Origin: Bacteroidia bacterium
GTDB taxonomy: Bacteria > Bacteroidota > Bacteroidia > J057
Reading direction: 5' to 3'
Length of the DNA: 64,000 nt
Assembly (NCBI GenBank): GCA_041391665.1
Contig: JAWKNO010000003.1
Location: forward strand, 124,001 to 188,000
A program made the position numbers and the translations under genes. The notes beneath the pieces were generated by a model, which worked only from the letters and a program-made list of their open reading frames with translations, made no database searches and was not told where the DNA came from. This document shows, piece after piece, positions 16,491 to 25,124 of the stretch; within the stretch, counting starts at the first letter, position 1; every line of letters starts with the position of its first letter.

Positions 16491-18908
16491 ATGACGATAA
16501 TACATGCTACTATTATGCGATTACTCTTGCTTTTTATTTTCTTATGGATGGTATCAGTTGATCACCTTCAGGCTCAGACTGACACCGAGTTCTGGTTTGC
16601 CGCACCAGAAGTATCCATTGACCATGGTGATCGCCCGATACAGCTTAAGGTTTCCGCATTTGACCGGCCTGCTACAGTAACAGTAACCCGCCCGGCAAGC
16701 CCTTCCGCATCTACGGTCCAGGTTACGGTAAATGCCAATGAAACCCGCACCATTGACCTCACAAGCTATATACAGTATATTGAAAATATTCCTGCAAATA
16801 ATGTCAACCCCAACGGGTTGCTAATCCAGTCAACCTCTCCGATTGCCGCTTATTATGAAGTAGCCAACCCCTATAACCCCGAGATCTATGTTCTGAAAGG
16901 AAAAAATGCTTTGGGCACTCATTTTTTTATCCCCAGCCAGACCAATTTTCTCAATATGCATGGCAGTGATAGCTTTGAGATTGTAGCGACCAGAGACCAA
17001 ACGACGGTTACCATTACCCCAAAACAATCCATTATCGGCCACAACGCCAATACAGCTTTTACCATTACACTCAATCGTGGGGAAACCTACTCTGCACGAG
17101 CAGTAGGCACGTCAGGATATTCACACCTCGCCGGCTCACAGGTAGTTTCCGACAAACCCATCGCCATTACTGGCTCGGATGATTCTATCCTCATCGGATT
17201 TGGCTGGGATCTCATCGGCGACCAACTGGTACCTGAGCCTGTCATCGGCAAAGAGTATATCGTAGTGAAAGGTTCGGCTAATCAGGAAAAAGTCTATATC
17301 ACAGCTACACAAAACAATACGGCCATTTACTTCAGTGGCAACGCCGTGCCGCAATATACCCTAAACGCAGGGGAATCCGTTGGTAAAGATATCCTTGGGT
17401 CAGCCATGCATATACGCGCTTCTGCCCCTATTTATGTGCTACACCTTTCCGGCGCAGGAGACGAAGCCGGCAGTGCACTGCTCCCCGCCATAGGCTGTAC
17501 AGGGGCAAAAGAAGTGGGCTTTGCAAGGGGTAGCGGGAGTGTCTATCTGATCCTGCTTACCGAAAAAGGAAATGAAGGAAATTTTACCCTAAACGGAGCT
17601 ACCGGTATCATCCCGGCTTCCGCTTTTACCACAGTTCCCGGCACCTCCAGTCAGTGGGTTTCTGCAAGGATTGCCGTTACTTCCAGCCTGAGCAATGCCA
17701 GCACCAACCGAGTCAGAAATGATAATGGCTTCTTTCATTTAGGTGTTTTCTATGATACCGGTATTGGCGCAGCTTATGGGTATTTCTCCGAATACAACAG
17801 CCTCTACCTGGGTGAATCACAAAAAATTTGTGCGGGTGATACTCTCTTGCTCGATGCAGGCAATGACAAAGACAGCTATCTCTGGCAGGATGGAAGCACG
17901 GCTTCTACATTCCGCGTAACTACAGGCGGCACCTACTGGGTGCGCAGTACGTTTGAAGGCTGCGAACTTGTCGACACCGTCGTGATTGATATGATTGATC
18001 CGCAGGCAAATCTTGGACCTGACCGGGAAATTTGTCCGGAAGAAACTGTCTTACTTGACGCATCTTATCCGGGAGCCAGCTACCGGTGGAGCTTTGGCTC
18101 GACAGACTCCATAGTCATTGCACGAACCCCTGGAATTTACTCCGTAACCGTCTCCAAAGATGGCTGCCAGGATAAAGATACTGTAGCGATTTCCATCAAA
18201 AACCTGCCGGAAGTCGATCTTGGCCCGGATACCATTCTCTGCGACAATGATACTTATAGGCTGGATGTAACCGCTCCCGGTGCACAATACCAATGGCAGG
18301 ATGGATCTACCAATGGATCCTTCCTGATCGATGCTACCGGGAAATACTGGGTAGATGTAACCGTTTCCGGATGTTTTCTCAGTGATACTATCTTCAGTCA
18401 GTCCATTTTTGCTGAAGCTGACCTGGGCCCGGATACGGTCCTTTGCCCGGATGAAGCGATCATTCTGGACATTTCCCATCCCGATGCGCTGGCTTATCTT
18501 TGGCAGGACGGCAATACTTCCCCAAAACGTGAAATACGGGAAGCAGGGCTGTATTTTGTCGAACTAACCGACTACTGCCAGACGATGAGGGACAGTGTCA
18601 GGGTCGAATATAAAGACTGCGACTGCACATTATTTATGCCCAACGCATTTACCCCCAACCAGGATGGTGTCAATGATTATTTTTTCCCGGTCTTTCAATG
18701 TGAAATGTCAGGTTATCAATTGCAAATATTCAATCGGTGGGGAAAACTAGTATTTGAAACTGACAATCCCGATGTCCACTGGGACGGTTATTCCAAAGGA
18801 AGCCCCAGCCCACCCGGTGTATATGCATGGCGGGTTTCATACCAGGGACTACTCAACCGTAAACCGGTTGACAGGCTATTAAGTGGCACAGTAACCATTT
18901 TGCGGTAA
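16491..18908 (+). CDS. IgGFc-binding domain surface protein with CHU_C tail
   Basis: About 805 residues. ATG 16491 or ATG 16515 are likelier than a TTG at 16440, since both put a signal peptide (MRLLLLFIFLWMVSVDHLQA) near the start. Residues ~30-430 match the IgGFc-binding N-terminal domain (DTEFWFAAPE, IQSTSPIAAYYEV, FFIPSQT, VSDKPIAITGSDD). Four immunoglobulin-like repeats follow, each with a W-x-D/F-G-S core and a Y/T-WV strand (LLLDAG...YLWQDGST...TYWV). The last ~90 residues are the gliding-motility-associated C-terminal domain (FMPNAFTPNQDGVNDYFFPV ... IFNRWGKLVFETD), a type IX secretion signal. Cell-surface adhesion is the likely role, by family. Its TAA overlaps the next ATG. Confidence 0.88.
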   Translation: MTIIHATIMRLLLLFIFLWMVSVDHLQAQTDTEFWFAAPEVSIDHGDRPIQLKVSAFDRPATVTVTRPASPSASTVQVTVNANETRTIDLTSYIQYIENIPANNVNPNGLLIQSTSPIAAYYEVANPYNPEIYVLKGKNALGTHFFIPSQTNFLNMHGSDSFEIVATRDQTTVTITPKQSIIGHNANTAFTITLNRGETYSARAVGTSGYSHLAGSQVVSDKPIAITGSDDSILIGFGWDLIGDQLVPEPVIGKEYIVVKGSANQEKVYITATQNNTAIYFSGNAVPQYTLNAGESVGKDILGSAMHIRASAPIYVLHLSGAGDEAGSALLPAIGCTGAKEVGFARGSGSVYLILLTEKGNEGNFTLNGATGIIPASAFTTVPGTSSQWVSARIAVTSSLSNASTNRVRNDNGFFHLGVFYDTGIGAAYGYFSEYNSLYLGESQKICAGDTLLLDAGNDKDSYLWQDGSTASTFRVTTGGTYWVRSTFEGCELVDTVVIDMIDPQANLGPDREICPEETVLLDASYPGASYRWSFGSTDSIVIARTPGIYSVTVSKDGCQDKDTVAISIKNLPEVDLGPDTILCDNDTYRLDVTAPGAQYQWQDGSTNGSFLIDATGKYWVDVTVSGCFLSDTIFSQSIFAEADLGPDTVLCPDEAIILDISHPDALAYLWQDGNTSPKREIREAGLYFVELTDYCQTMRDSVRVEYKDCDCTLFMPNAFTPNQDGVNDYFFPVFQCEMSGYQLQIFNRWGKLVFETDNPDVHWDGYSKGSPSPPGVYAWRVSYQGLLNRKPVDRLLSGTVTILR

Positions 18909-19660
18909 TGGATAGAATTGTTGGGAGAATTGAGAATGATCTAAAAACACTGGGCCTCCCGGCCGGCAGTACACTGCTCGTTCACGCCTCTCTGAGCAGC
19001 ATGGGGTATGTAGCAGGAGGACCAGAAACGGTCATCCAGGGACTGTTACATGCGCTCGGGCCGACAGGAACGCTCCTCCTCCCCTGCCTCAGTTATGAAC
19101 ATGTCAATAATTTCCAGCCGGTATTTGACCGCGCCCATACCGTTTCGAATGTAGGTTCGATTCCGGAATATTTCAGGACAAGGCCCGGCACACTGCGAAG
19201 CATTCACCCCACACACTCTGTGTGCGGCACAGGCCCACTCGCAGAAACCATGCTTTCCGGACATGAAGAAGACGATACGCCCTGTGGGACAAATTCTCCT
19301 TTTCAAAAACTTCGCGATCTCAATGGCTATATCCTGATGCTGGGGTGTGGTCTTAGTCCAAACACCTCTTTTCATGCTATAGAAGAACATATCGCGCCGC
19401 CTTATCTCTTTCGCGATTTACCTCAGCAATATATGCTTACGGCAAATGGAAAAACCTGGAAGAAAAACTATAAGATTCACAATTTCGACGGATGGATTCA
19501 GCGATATGACCGGCTGAGAAACGTGCTGGAAGAACCATTCCTCAGAAAAAATAAAGTATTGTTTGCTACAGCATGGCTTATCTCTGTCCCGGAAATGTGG
19601 GCAGCAGTTATGGCCAAAATGCAGGAAAATCCGCTCTATTTTGTTGATTTGGATGACTAG
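18908..19660 (+). CDS. AAC(3)-family N-acetyltransferase
   Basis: 250 residues, the usual size for the antibiotic N-acetyltransferase family. Characteristic motifs are present: LVHASLSSMGYVAGGPETVI near the N-terminus, GTLLLPCLSYEH, the catalytic region RSIHPTHSV (97-105) and GCGLSPNTSFHAIEEH (~147-161). Family members transfer acetyl from acetyl-CoA to aminoglycosides or to sugar amines. Chromosomal copies in Bacteroidota are often in glycan or surface loci, so resistance should not be assumed. The ATG overlaps the stop of the CHU_C surface protein (TAATG), so the two are translationally coupled. Confidence 0.87.
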   Translation: MDRIVGRIENDLKTLGLPAGSTLLVHASLSSMGYVAGGPETVIQGLLHALGPTGTLLLPCLSYEHVNNFQPVFDRAHTVSNVGSIPEYFRTRPGTLRSIHPTHSVCGTGPLAETMLSGHEEDDTPCGTNSPFQKLRDLNGYILMLGCGLSPNTSFHAIEEHIAPPYLFRDLPQQYMLTANGKTWKKNYKIHNFDGWIQRYDRLRNVLEEPFLRKNKVLFATAWLISVPEMWAAVMAKMQENPLYFVDLDD

Positions 19661-19705
19661 GAAAAGCCGTAATATCTTTTGTAAATTGGCCCAACAATCT
19701 ACTGT

Positions 19706-21247
19706 ATGAACAAATCCCGCTTCCTTCAACTGGCGACTTCTATCAATGCGATCATTTTCTATACCTTGATATTCCTGTTTATCTATTACGGCTATCAGAA
19801 TATCATCGCCCTGCCTCCACAAAGCATTCATTCATGGCGACAGTCGGATTGTACATCTATGGCCTGGAATTATTACTCCACAACCGCTAATTTTTTCACC
19901 CCTCATTTTCACAATCTCTTCTGGGCTGGCACAGGCAGCTCAGCCGGAGAATTTCCCATCATCTACTGGATTGTGGGTATGCTCTACCGGCTTCTCGGGC
20001 CAGGCGAATGGATTTTCCGCTCAATCAACATCCTGATTGTATTTGCCGGGCTTTGGGGATATGGTCGTACAGTCAATTTGCTTACAGGCGAAAAGTTCTG
20101 GCCGGCCATTGCAATTACGGCTTTGTTTGTATCGCCGGCAATGGTCTATTATACTAATAATTTCCTGCCTGATGCTCCGGCAATTGGTCTTTGCCTGCTC
20201 GGATGGTGGTTTTTCTTTCAATACAGCCAAACCCAGATTCACCGGCAGTTTGTCTGGGCCATGGTATGCTTCACCCTCGGCATGCTCATCAAACTTTCGG
20301 CGGGAATCAGCCTCCTCATGGCGGGCGCGATCTGGTTTTTTGAGTGGAACCAATGGGCTTCTTTTGGCGAGAAACAAACGATATTTCCCAAACCCCGCTG
20401 GAAATATGTCCTGTATTTTGCAGGGGCTGTTGCAGTGATTGCCGCATGGTATATTTATGCGGACCTTTACAGCAAAGCTCATGATGTTTATTTTGTCAAT
20501 AAAGCGACCCCGCTGACAGATCTGGATCAGACTAAGTTTCAGTTCATTATCTTTCAGTATTTCCGGTTTATCGGGCCCAACTACTATTCTACCACCATGC
20601 ATCTCCTGCTGATCGTCATGACACTTATTGGGTTTTCATCGACCGGCAGGAAAAACAAATTATTGTTTGCCCTCAGCGCCATGGCTTTTATAGGTGTAGT
20701 GGCATATATCTATCTGTTTTTTGTAAAGTTTGACATCCACGATTATTATATGATTGTGACGTCGATTTTCCCGGCGATGATTTTTTTAATGGGCGCAAAA
20801 GTGCTCAAAGAAGATTTTCAGGTACTCTTTAGCTCTCCCGTCTTTAAAGTGCTGATCGCTGGTTTTTTCTTCTACAATGTTTACTATGCAAAAATGGAAA
20901 TGCAGAGCAGATATTATGGAAACCACCAAAATTACCGTAGTAAAGAAGCCTTCTATCAGCCGGAGTTTCAAGACTTTCTGGACTCTGTTGGAGTAACCAA
21001 AGACAAAAAGGTAGTCAGCATTCCCAGCATTGAACCCAATTACGACCTATACCTGATGGATCGGAAAGGATGGGTGGGAAATAAATATAAAGATTATACA
21101 GAAACAATGGGATTTGTCAACTGGAGAGGGGCAGACTTTCTGATTCTGAGCGATACCAGCCTGTTTGCCGAACCCCGGCTTCAGCCTTTCATGAAAGATA
21201 CCGCAGGGCATTTTCAGGATATTTATGTGTTTCGTCTGAAAAAATAA
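19706..21247 (+). CDS. GT39-type membrane glycosyltransferase (PMT/ArnT-like)
   Basis: 513 residues with about ten hydrophobic segments. The first periplasmic loop carries the acidic/aromatic pattern of the PMT/ArnT superfamily (SIHSWRQSDCTSMAWNYY), and MVYYTNNFLPDAPAIGLCLL matches the conserved second loop region. The C-terminal ~110 residues form a soluble domain. Members transfer sugars from polyprenyl-phosphate carriers to lipid or protein acceptors on the outer face of the inner membrane. It lies 45 nt after the AAC(3)-like gene on the same strand, which fits a glycan-modification unit, but the acceptor is unknown. Confidence 0.8.
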   Translation: MNKSRFLQLATSINAIIFYTLIFLFIYYGYQNIIALPPQSIHSWRQSDCTSMAWNYYSTTANFFTPHFHNLFWAGTGSSAGEFPIIYWIVGMLYRLLGPGEWIFRSINILIVFAGLWGYGRTVNLLTGEKFWPAIAITALFVSPAMVYYTNNFLPDAPAIGLCLLGWWFFFQYSQTQIHRQFVWAMVCFTLGMLIKLSAGISLLMAGAIWFFEWNQWASFGEKQTIFPKPRWKYVLYFAGAVAVIAAWYIYADLYSKAHDVYFVNKATPLTDLDQTKFQFIIFQYFRFIGPNYYSTTMHLLLIVMTLIGFSSTGRKNKLLFALSAMAFIGVVAYIYLFFVKFDIHDYYMIVTSIFPAMIFLMGAKVLKEDFQVLFSSPVFKVLIAGFFFYNVYYAKMEMQSRYYGNHQNYRSKEAFYQPEFQDFLDSVGVTKDKKVVSIPSIEPNYDLYLMDRKGWVGNKYKDYTETMGFVNWRGADFLILSDTSLFAEPRLQPFMKDTAGHFQDIYVFRLKK

Positions 21248-21311
21248 CAGTGGCTGCAACTTTTCTGCTGTTTTTTCCCTCTGACGATCATAACAGACAA
21301 ACACAGCTCTG

Positions 21312-22571
21312 ATGAAAATTATACTTTCTATTCTCCTGCTGGCAATAGCTACGCTGTCAGCCCAAACCCAAAACCGACTTTCCGGAAGGATTGTTGATGG
21401 GGAAACCCTTGAGCCACTGCCATTTGTACAAATACGCGCCCTCAATGCCCGTATCGGTACCCTTACCAACGAGGACGGCTATTTTTTACTGAAACTCCCC
21501 TCAAATGCATCGGATACCGTCTATTTTTCCCATATCGGGTATGAAGTGTTAAAAAAAGCCGTTTCGGGAAATGATGCACTGGAAATGGGTACGATTTCTC
21601 TCCGCGAGAAAGTCGTATCACTTCATGAAGTGGTGATCCGGCCAGTTGAACCTGAAGACCTCCTGCGGCAGGCCATCGCCGCCATTCCCGAAAATTACAA
21701 CCACAATCCGCTGAATATGCAGGGATTTTACCGGGAAATGATATGGCGGGACACAAAACCTGCTCAGTTTAGTGAAGCTGTCGTAGATATTTTCAAAGTC
21801 CCCAATGAAAAGGAAGAAACCAGCGGAAATCGCCTCCGGCTTCTCAAAGGCAGGTCATTTATGGACTCTGCTCTACTGGAAAAGGTTACCGTGAATATCG
21901 GTGGCGGCGGCCCCAAAAGTATCATAGGAAAAGCCATAGTCGGCGAAACATTGGGCGAAAATTTCCTCGATCCCAAAGAATTTAAACACTACGAATACAA
22001 AATCGACGGCGTCAGTACACTTGCAGGGAGAGATGTCTATGTCATCAGCTTTGACCAAAAAGAGAAACTCGACCGGCGATTGTATCAGGGGAAGATTTAT
22101 CTCGATTTACAAACACTGGCTTTTGCTTCCATAGACTACAAGCTGAGTGAACGAGGTAAAAAATTTCCCCTGACCCGGGCTCTGGGCTTTAAAGCTGCGG
22201 CTGCACTTGCCATGATGCGTACCCTGGGCATACGTTTGACCTATAATGCTGAATCTGGAAAGACTGACTATGTATATGACCGGGGAAAATGGTATCTCAA
22301 CTATTCTTCTCTGGATTTTGGCGGAGTGCTTACCACCAAAGGAAAATTTGATATGCCTGAATCTATGGATATCGGGGTGGGCCTCGAAATGCTGATTACC
22401 CGCATGGATCCGGGGAAAGCAGACCGTTTTGCCGATAGTGAACTGATCAATGATGAGGTATCGCTGAAGGAACAGGTAGGCGAATATGACGAAGCATTTT
22501 GGGAAGGGCATAACTATCTTCAACCGGGTAAAAAGCTGAGAGAAGCCGTAGAAAAAATAAAGGGACAGTAA
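21312..22571 (+). CDS. Exported protein with carboxypeptidase regulatory-like domain
   Basis: 419 residues with a signal peptide (IILSILLLAIATLSAQ). Residues ~22-105 are a carboxypeptidase-D regulatory-like domain: LSGRIVDGETLEPLPFVQIR, GTLTNEDGYFLLKLP and FSHIGYE. A linker (SLHEVVIRPV) then leads to a ~300-residue domain rich in beta strands (FYREMIWRDT, YEYKIDGVSTLAGRDVYVIS, GKIYLDLQTLAFASIDYKLS). That layout is common in Bacteroidota outer-membrane or periplasmic proteins of unknown function. The stop codon sits in the loop of a strong terminator. Probably envelope-associated. Confidence 0.75.
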   Translation: MKIILSILLLAIATLSAQTQNRLSGRIVDGETLEPLPFVQIRALNARIGTLTNEDGYFLLKLPSNASDTVYFSHIGYEVLKKAVSGNDALEMGTISLREKVVSLHEVVIRPVEPEDLLRQAIAAIPENYNHNPLNMQGFYREMIWRDTKPAQFSEAVVDIFKVPNEKEETSGNRLRLLKGRSFMDSALLEKVTVNIGGGGPKSIIGKAIVGETLGENFLDPKEFKHYEYKIDGVSTLAGRDVYVISFDQKEKLDRRLYQGKIYLDLQTLAFASIDYKLSERGKKFPLTRALGFKAAAALAMMRTLGIRLTYNAESGKTDYVYDRGKWYLNYSSLDFGGVLTTKGKFDMPESMDIGVGLEMLITRMDPGKADRFADSELINDEVSLKEQVGEYDEAFWEGHNYLQPGKKLREAVEKIKGQ

Positions 22572-22589
22572 CCCTTCTGTCCCTTTTTT
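22559..22589 (+). terminator. Rho-independent terminator containing the stop codon
   Basis: AAAGGGACAG pairs perfectly with CTGTCCCTTT around a short loop, followed by T6. The TAA stop of the upstream gene lies at the stem/loop junction, so the 3' end of the coding region forms the left arm. Confidence 0.88.
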
Positions 22590-22728
22590 ATGAACCAAAC
22601 TACTACAAAAAATTTCGATTTATTGCTTTTTACTCTATAAATAACGGTAAATTAAAGCGCGCTACTGTCCTGTACTATACTGTTAACAGCACGCATATTC
22701 TTTTAAAAAATTTCTAAAAAAAACTACT

Positions 22729-23619
22729 ATGGCTCGAAAAATTTCCCGTAAGGATGCCTTAAAAACTATTACTTTGGGCTCGGTTGGCCTCCCTGCACTG
22801 ATGAGTTGTGCAGATGCAGCAACCAGTACGCAAAAACCTGAAGAGGCTATGGAACTAAAAGGTAATATCAACCACTCTGTCTGCCGGTGGTGCTACAGCA
22901 AAATTCCGCTGGAAGATTTGTGTAAAGCCGCTAAAGAAATGGGCCTGAAGGCAATTGACCTTCTCAACCCCGACGAATGGCATGTTGCTATTGAACACGG
23001 ACTGGAAGTGTCCATGTCTTTTGGAAGCCCGCTGGGCATTACCAAAGGGTTTAATGACCCACAATACCATGCGCAATTGTACAAAGATCTCGCTGAGATC
23101 ATCCCCAAAGCTGCTGAAATGGGGCTAAAAAACATTATCTGTTTTTCGGGCAATCGCAATGGCATGAGCGACGAAGTCGGCATGGAAAACTGTGCAGTCG
23201 GACTGGATCCTGTAGTAAAACTGGCAGAAAAACACAATGTCAATATTGTCATGGAATTGCTCAACAGTAAACGAAATCACGCTGATTATATGTGTGATCT
23301 CACGCCCTGGGGAGTCGACCTGGTCAAAAAAGTGGGGTCTGAAAGGTTCAAACTGCTCTATGACATCTACCACATGCAAATCATGGAAGGTGATGTGATT
23401 GCCACCATCAAGGAATTCCATCCTTATTTTGCTCATTATCACACCGGCGGTGTTCCTGGTCGTCATGAAATTGATGAAACACAGGAACTGTACTACCCGG
23501 CAATCATGGAGGCGATTTTAGAAACGGGTTATAAAGGGTATGTTGCTCAGGAGTTCATCCCGGCCGGCCCTGATCCGCTAGCTTCACTGAGAGCTTCCAT
23601 CAAAATTTGTGACGTATAG
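22729..23619 (+). CDS. Hydroxypyruvate isomerase-like TIM-barrel protein with export signal
   Basis: 296 residues. After an N-terminal hydrophobic stretch with a lipobox-like PALMSC (near residue 27), the mature part is an AP-endonuclease-2/xylose-isomerase-like TIM barrel. Metal-site residues are recognisable: Glu in IVMELLNSKRNHADYMCD, Asp/His in LLYDIYHMQIMEGDV, His in YHTGGVPGRHEID, and a final Glu in GYVAQEFIP. NHSVCRWCYSKIPLEDLC matches hydroxypyruvate isomerase (Hyi), but these families are promiscuous for keto-sugars. The leader lacks a twin arginine, so it may be a periplasmic lipoprotein. A hairpin follows. The neighbouring GntR gene is convergent. Confidence 0.82.
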   Translation: MARKISRKDALKTITLGSVGLPALMSCADAATSTQKPEEAMELKGNINHSVCRWCYSKIPLEDLCKAAKEMGLKAIDLLNPDEWHVAIEHGLEVSMSFGSPLGITKGFNDPQYHAQLYKDLAEIIPKAAEMGLKNIICFSGNRNGMSDEVGMENCAVGLDPVVKLAEKHNVNIVMELLNSKRNHADYMCDLTPWGVDLVKKVGSERFKLLYDIYHMQIMEGDVIATIKEFHPYFAHYHTGGVPGRHEIDETQELYYPAIMEAILETGYKGYVAQEFIPAGPDPLASLRASIKICDV

Positions 23620-23641
23620 TCTTTTCGCTGAAAAAGTAATT

Positions 23642-23676
23642 GTGCAAAGGGTTGATCTTCGATCAGCCCTTTACAC
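23642..23676. terminator. Bidirectional hairpin between convergent genes
   Basis: GTGCAAAGGGTTGATC pairs with GATCAGCCCTTTACAC around a TTC loop, with two mismatches. It lies between the isomerase stop and the convergent GntR gene stop. There is no clear T-run, so efficiency is uncertain. Confidence 0.55.
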
Positions 23677-23722
23677 GCTTAACAGTGGGGGTGTGATAAT
23701 TAACCAAAAACTTCATGAATCA

Positions 23723-24751
23723 TTATAGCGAATTTCTTCTCAGCAGATAAAATGGATTCTTCACAGACTCCCGGTTTTTATTGATAATCATATCCGCAGC
23801 TACCTGCCCCATCTTGAGGTGATCTGTGGAAATCACAGTAATCCCGTTTCCGACAACCTCTTTCATCGGTGTATCATTATAAGAAATAATGCCAACGTCT
23901 TTTCCTAGCTCCAAACGCAACTTCTGGCATTTTTTGACCAATTCAATCAGATCTGATTCCTCCAGCACTACATAAGCCTCGCCTTTCTTAGGGGTATGAT
24001 CGACAGCCGTAGGTATTAAATCGTAGTCAAAGTTGGCGTCATGACAGAAATTGCGAAAACCCACACGAATCTCTGGCGGAAATTTGGCCTGCCGGGGATA
24101 TATCAGATATAATTTTTTATACTTCTTCAACAGGTCTAACCCCGAAAAAAGAGCGCCTTCCAAATCCTTGGCAAAATCCTGATAAATACAGCTAAAACTC
24201 CCGTCCAAATCTCTGATATGACGGTCCATAATCAGAAGCTTATTCCGGGGGATTTTTTTCAACAAAGCCTCCACCTCATCTTTACAATCGTAAAAATGTG
24301 GCATTATCACATAGTAATCATAATTGCCAATATTGTCCAGGATCAATTCCTCGAAATATTTAAAATCAGAATGGTGCACATGGAAATTGATACATGCCCG
24401 CTTTCCCAAAGCCTTAGCAAACGAATTGAAAATCACCTTCTTGTAATCAGTGAGCTTATTAAAAACCACCATTACACGTATTTTAGCAATTTCAATTGTG
24501 CCATTTACATAATATCCTTTTCCAGGGACTGATGATATCACCCCGCGCTGGCTTAGTTCCCGATATGCTTTCTCTACTGTGTCACGGGATAAATAGTACT
24601 CCTCGCTCGTCTCGTTGATAGATGGAATCCGGTCTCCGGGCTTAAAAAACTCCTGGTTGATTTCTTCCAGAATTGTATTGATGACCTGCCGGTACTTGGG
24701 GAGACGTGAGTTTTCATCAATACGTTCAAATTTACTCACAAGCGTGTTCAT
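23723..24751 (-). CDS. GntR-family regulator with periplasmic-binding-protein-like sensor
   Basis: 342 residues. The N-terminal winged helix (KYRQVINTILEEINQEFFKP, GDRIPSINETSEEYYLSRDT, VEKAYRELSQRGVISSVPGK) is a classic GntR DNA-binding domain. The C-terminal ~250 residues have a LacI/type-1 periplasmic-binding fold pattern (IRVMVVFNKLTDYKKVIFNS, YYVIMPHF, LIMDRHIRDLDGSFSCIYQD, VGIISYNDTPMKEVV), probably binding a sugar. This GntR-plus-LacI-sensor form is common in Bacteroidota sugar control. It is convergent with the isomerase gene and divergent from nothing within 370 nt; nearby sugar-enzyme genes are plausible targets. Confidence 0.88.
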   Translation of the reverse strand: MNTLVSKFERIDENSRLPKYRQVINTILEEINQEFFKPGDRIPSINETSEEYYLSRDTVEKAYRELSQRGVISSVPGKGYYVNGTIEIAKIRVMVVFNKLTDYKKVIFNSFAKALGKRACINFHVHHSDFKYFEELILDNIGNYDYYVIMPHFYDCKDEVEALLKKIPRNKLLIMDRHIRDLDGSFSCIYQDFAKDLEGALFSGLDLLKKYKKLYLIYPRQAKFPPEIRVGFRNFCHDANFDYDLIPTAVDHTPKKGEAYVVLEESDLIELVKKCQKLRLELGKDVGIISYNDTPMKEVVGNGITVISTDHLKMGQVAADMIINKNRESVKNPFYLLRRNSL

Positions 24752-25124
24752 AGTAGTAGTGGTTTATAAAGCAAGAAAATACAGTGTTTAAGTCGGGTTC
24801 TTTGCGTATTTCATACACAATATAATAAGTCGAATATAAAAAAGCAAGAGTCTGAAAAAGTTGTTTGCTTAAATTATCACTTCACTGGTTGAAAAAAATT
24901 CTCAGGGAAATGCGCACTCAGTCCATAACGCTCCCCGCAGCTCCTTCAACCAGTGAAGCTGTTTGCCCGCTGAAGCCCTGTCACCACAGGTTTCCAAACA
25001 CCGCGAAGGAATCGCATCTGCACGGGCAGACGCAGAGGGAAAATATAGCATCTGCGTTACTTCACAGCAAACTATCTTGATAGAAAGCAGTCTTTCTGTT
25101 TAGATTTTAGCGAAAATCTTCAAA
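24752..25124. other. Intergenic region of 373 nt
   Basis: AT-rich near the GntR start, with a likely promoter for that gene, then a mixed region. The only clear structure is a 14-bp perfect inverted repeat (see the entry at 24880). No convincing coding sequence or RNA gene was seen; a 71-codon plus-strand frame has no recognisable features. Confidence 0.6.
24880..24958. repeat. 14-bp perfect inverted repeat with 51-nt spacer
   Basis: CTTCACTGGTTGAA at 24880-24893 and its exact reverse complement TTCAACCAGTGAAG at 24945-24958. Pairing does not extend beyond 14 bp. It could be ends of a tiny inserted element or a spaced regulator site. There is no ORF or target duplication to support transposition. 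Confidence 0.6.

Noticed and set aside
22729..22830. Tat signal on the hydroxypyruvate isomerase-like protein
   Set aside because: The leader has SRKDALK, without two consecutive arginines; a lipobox fits better.
24865..25080. 71-codon plus-strand frame in the gap before the AGE gene
   Set aside because: No signal peptide, motif or partner; composition like random sequence.
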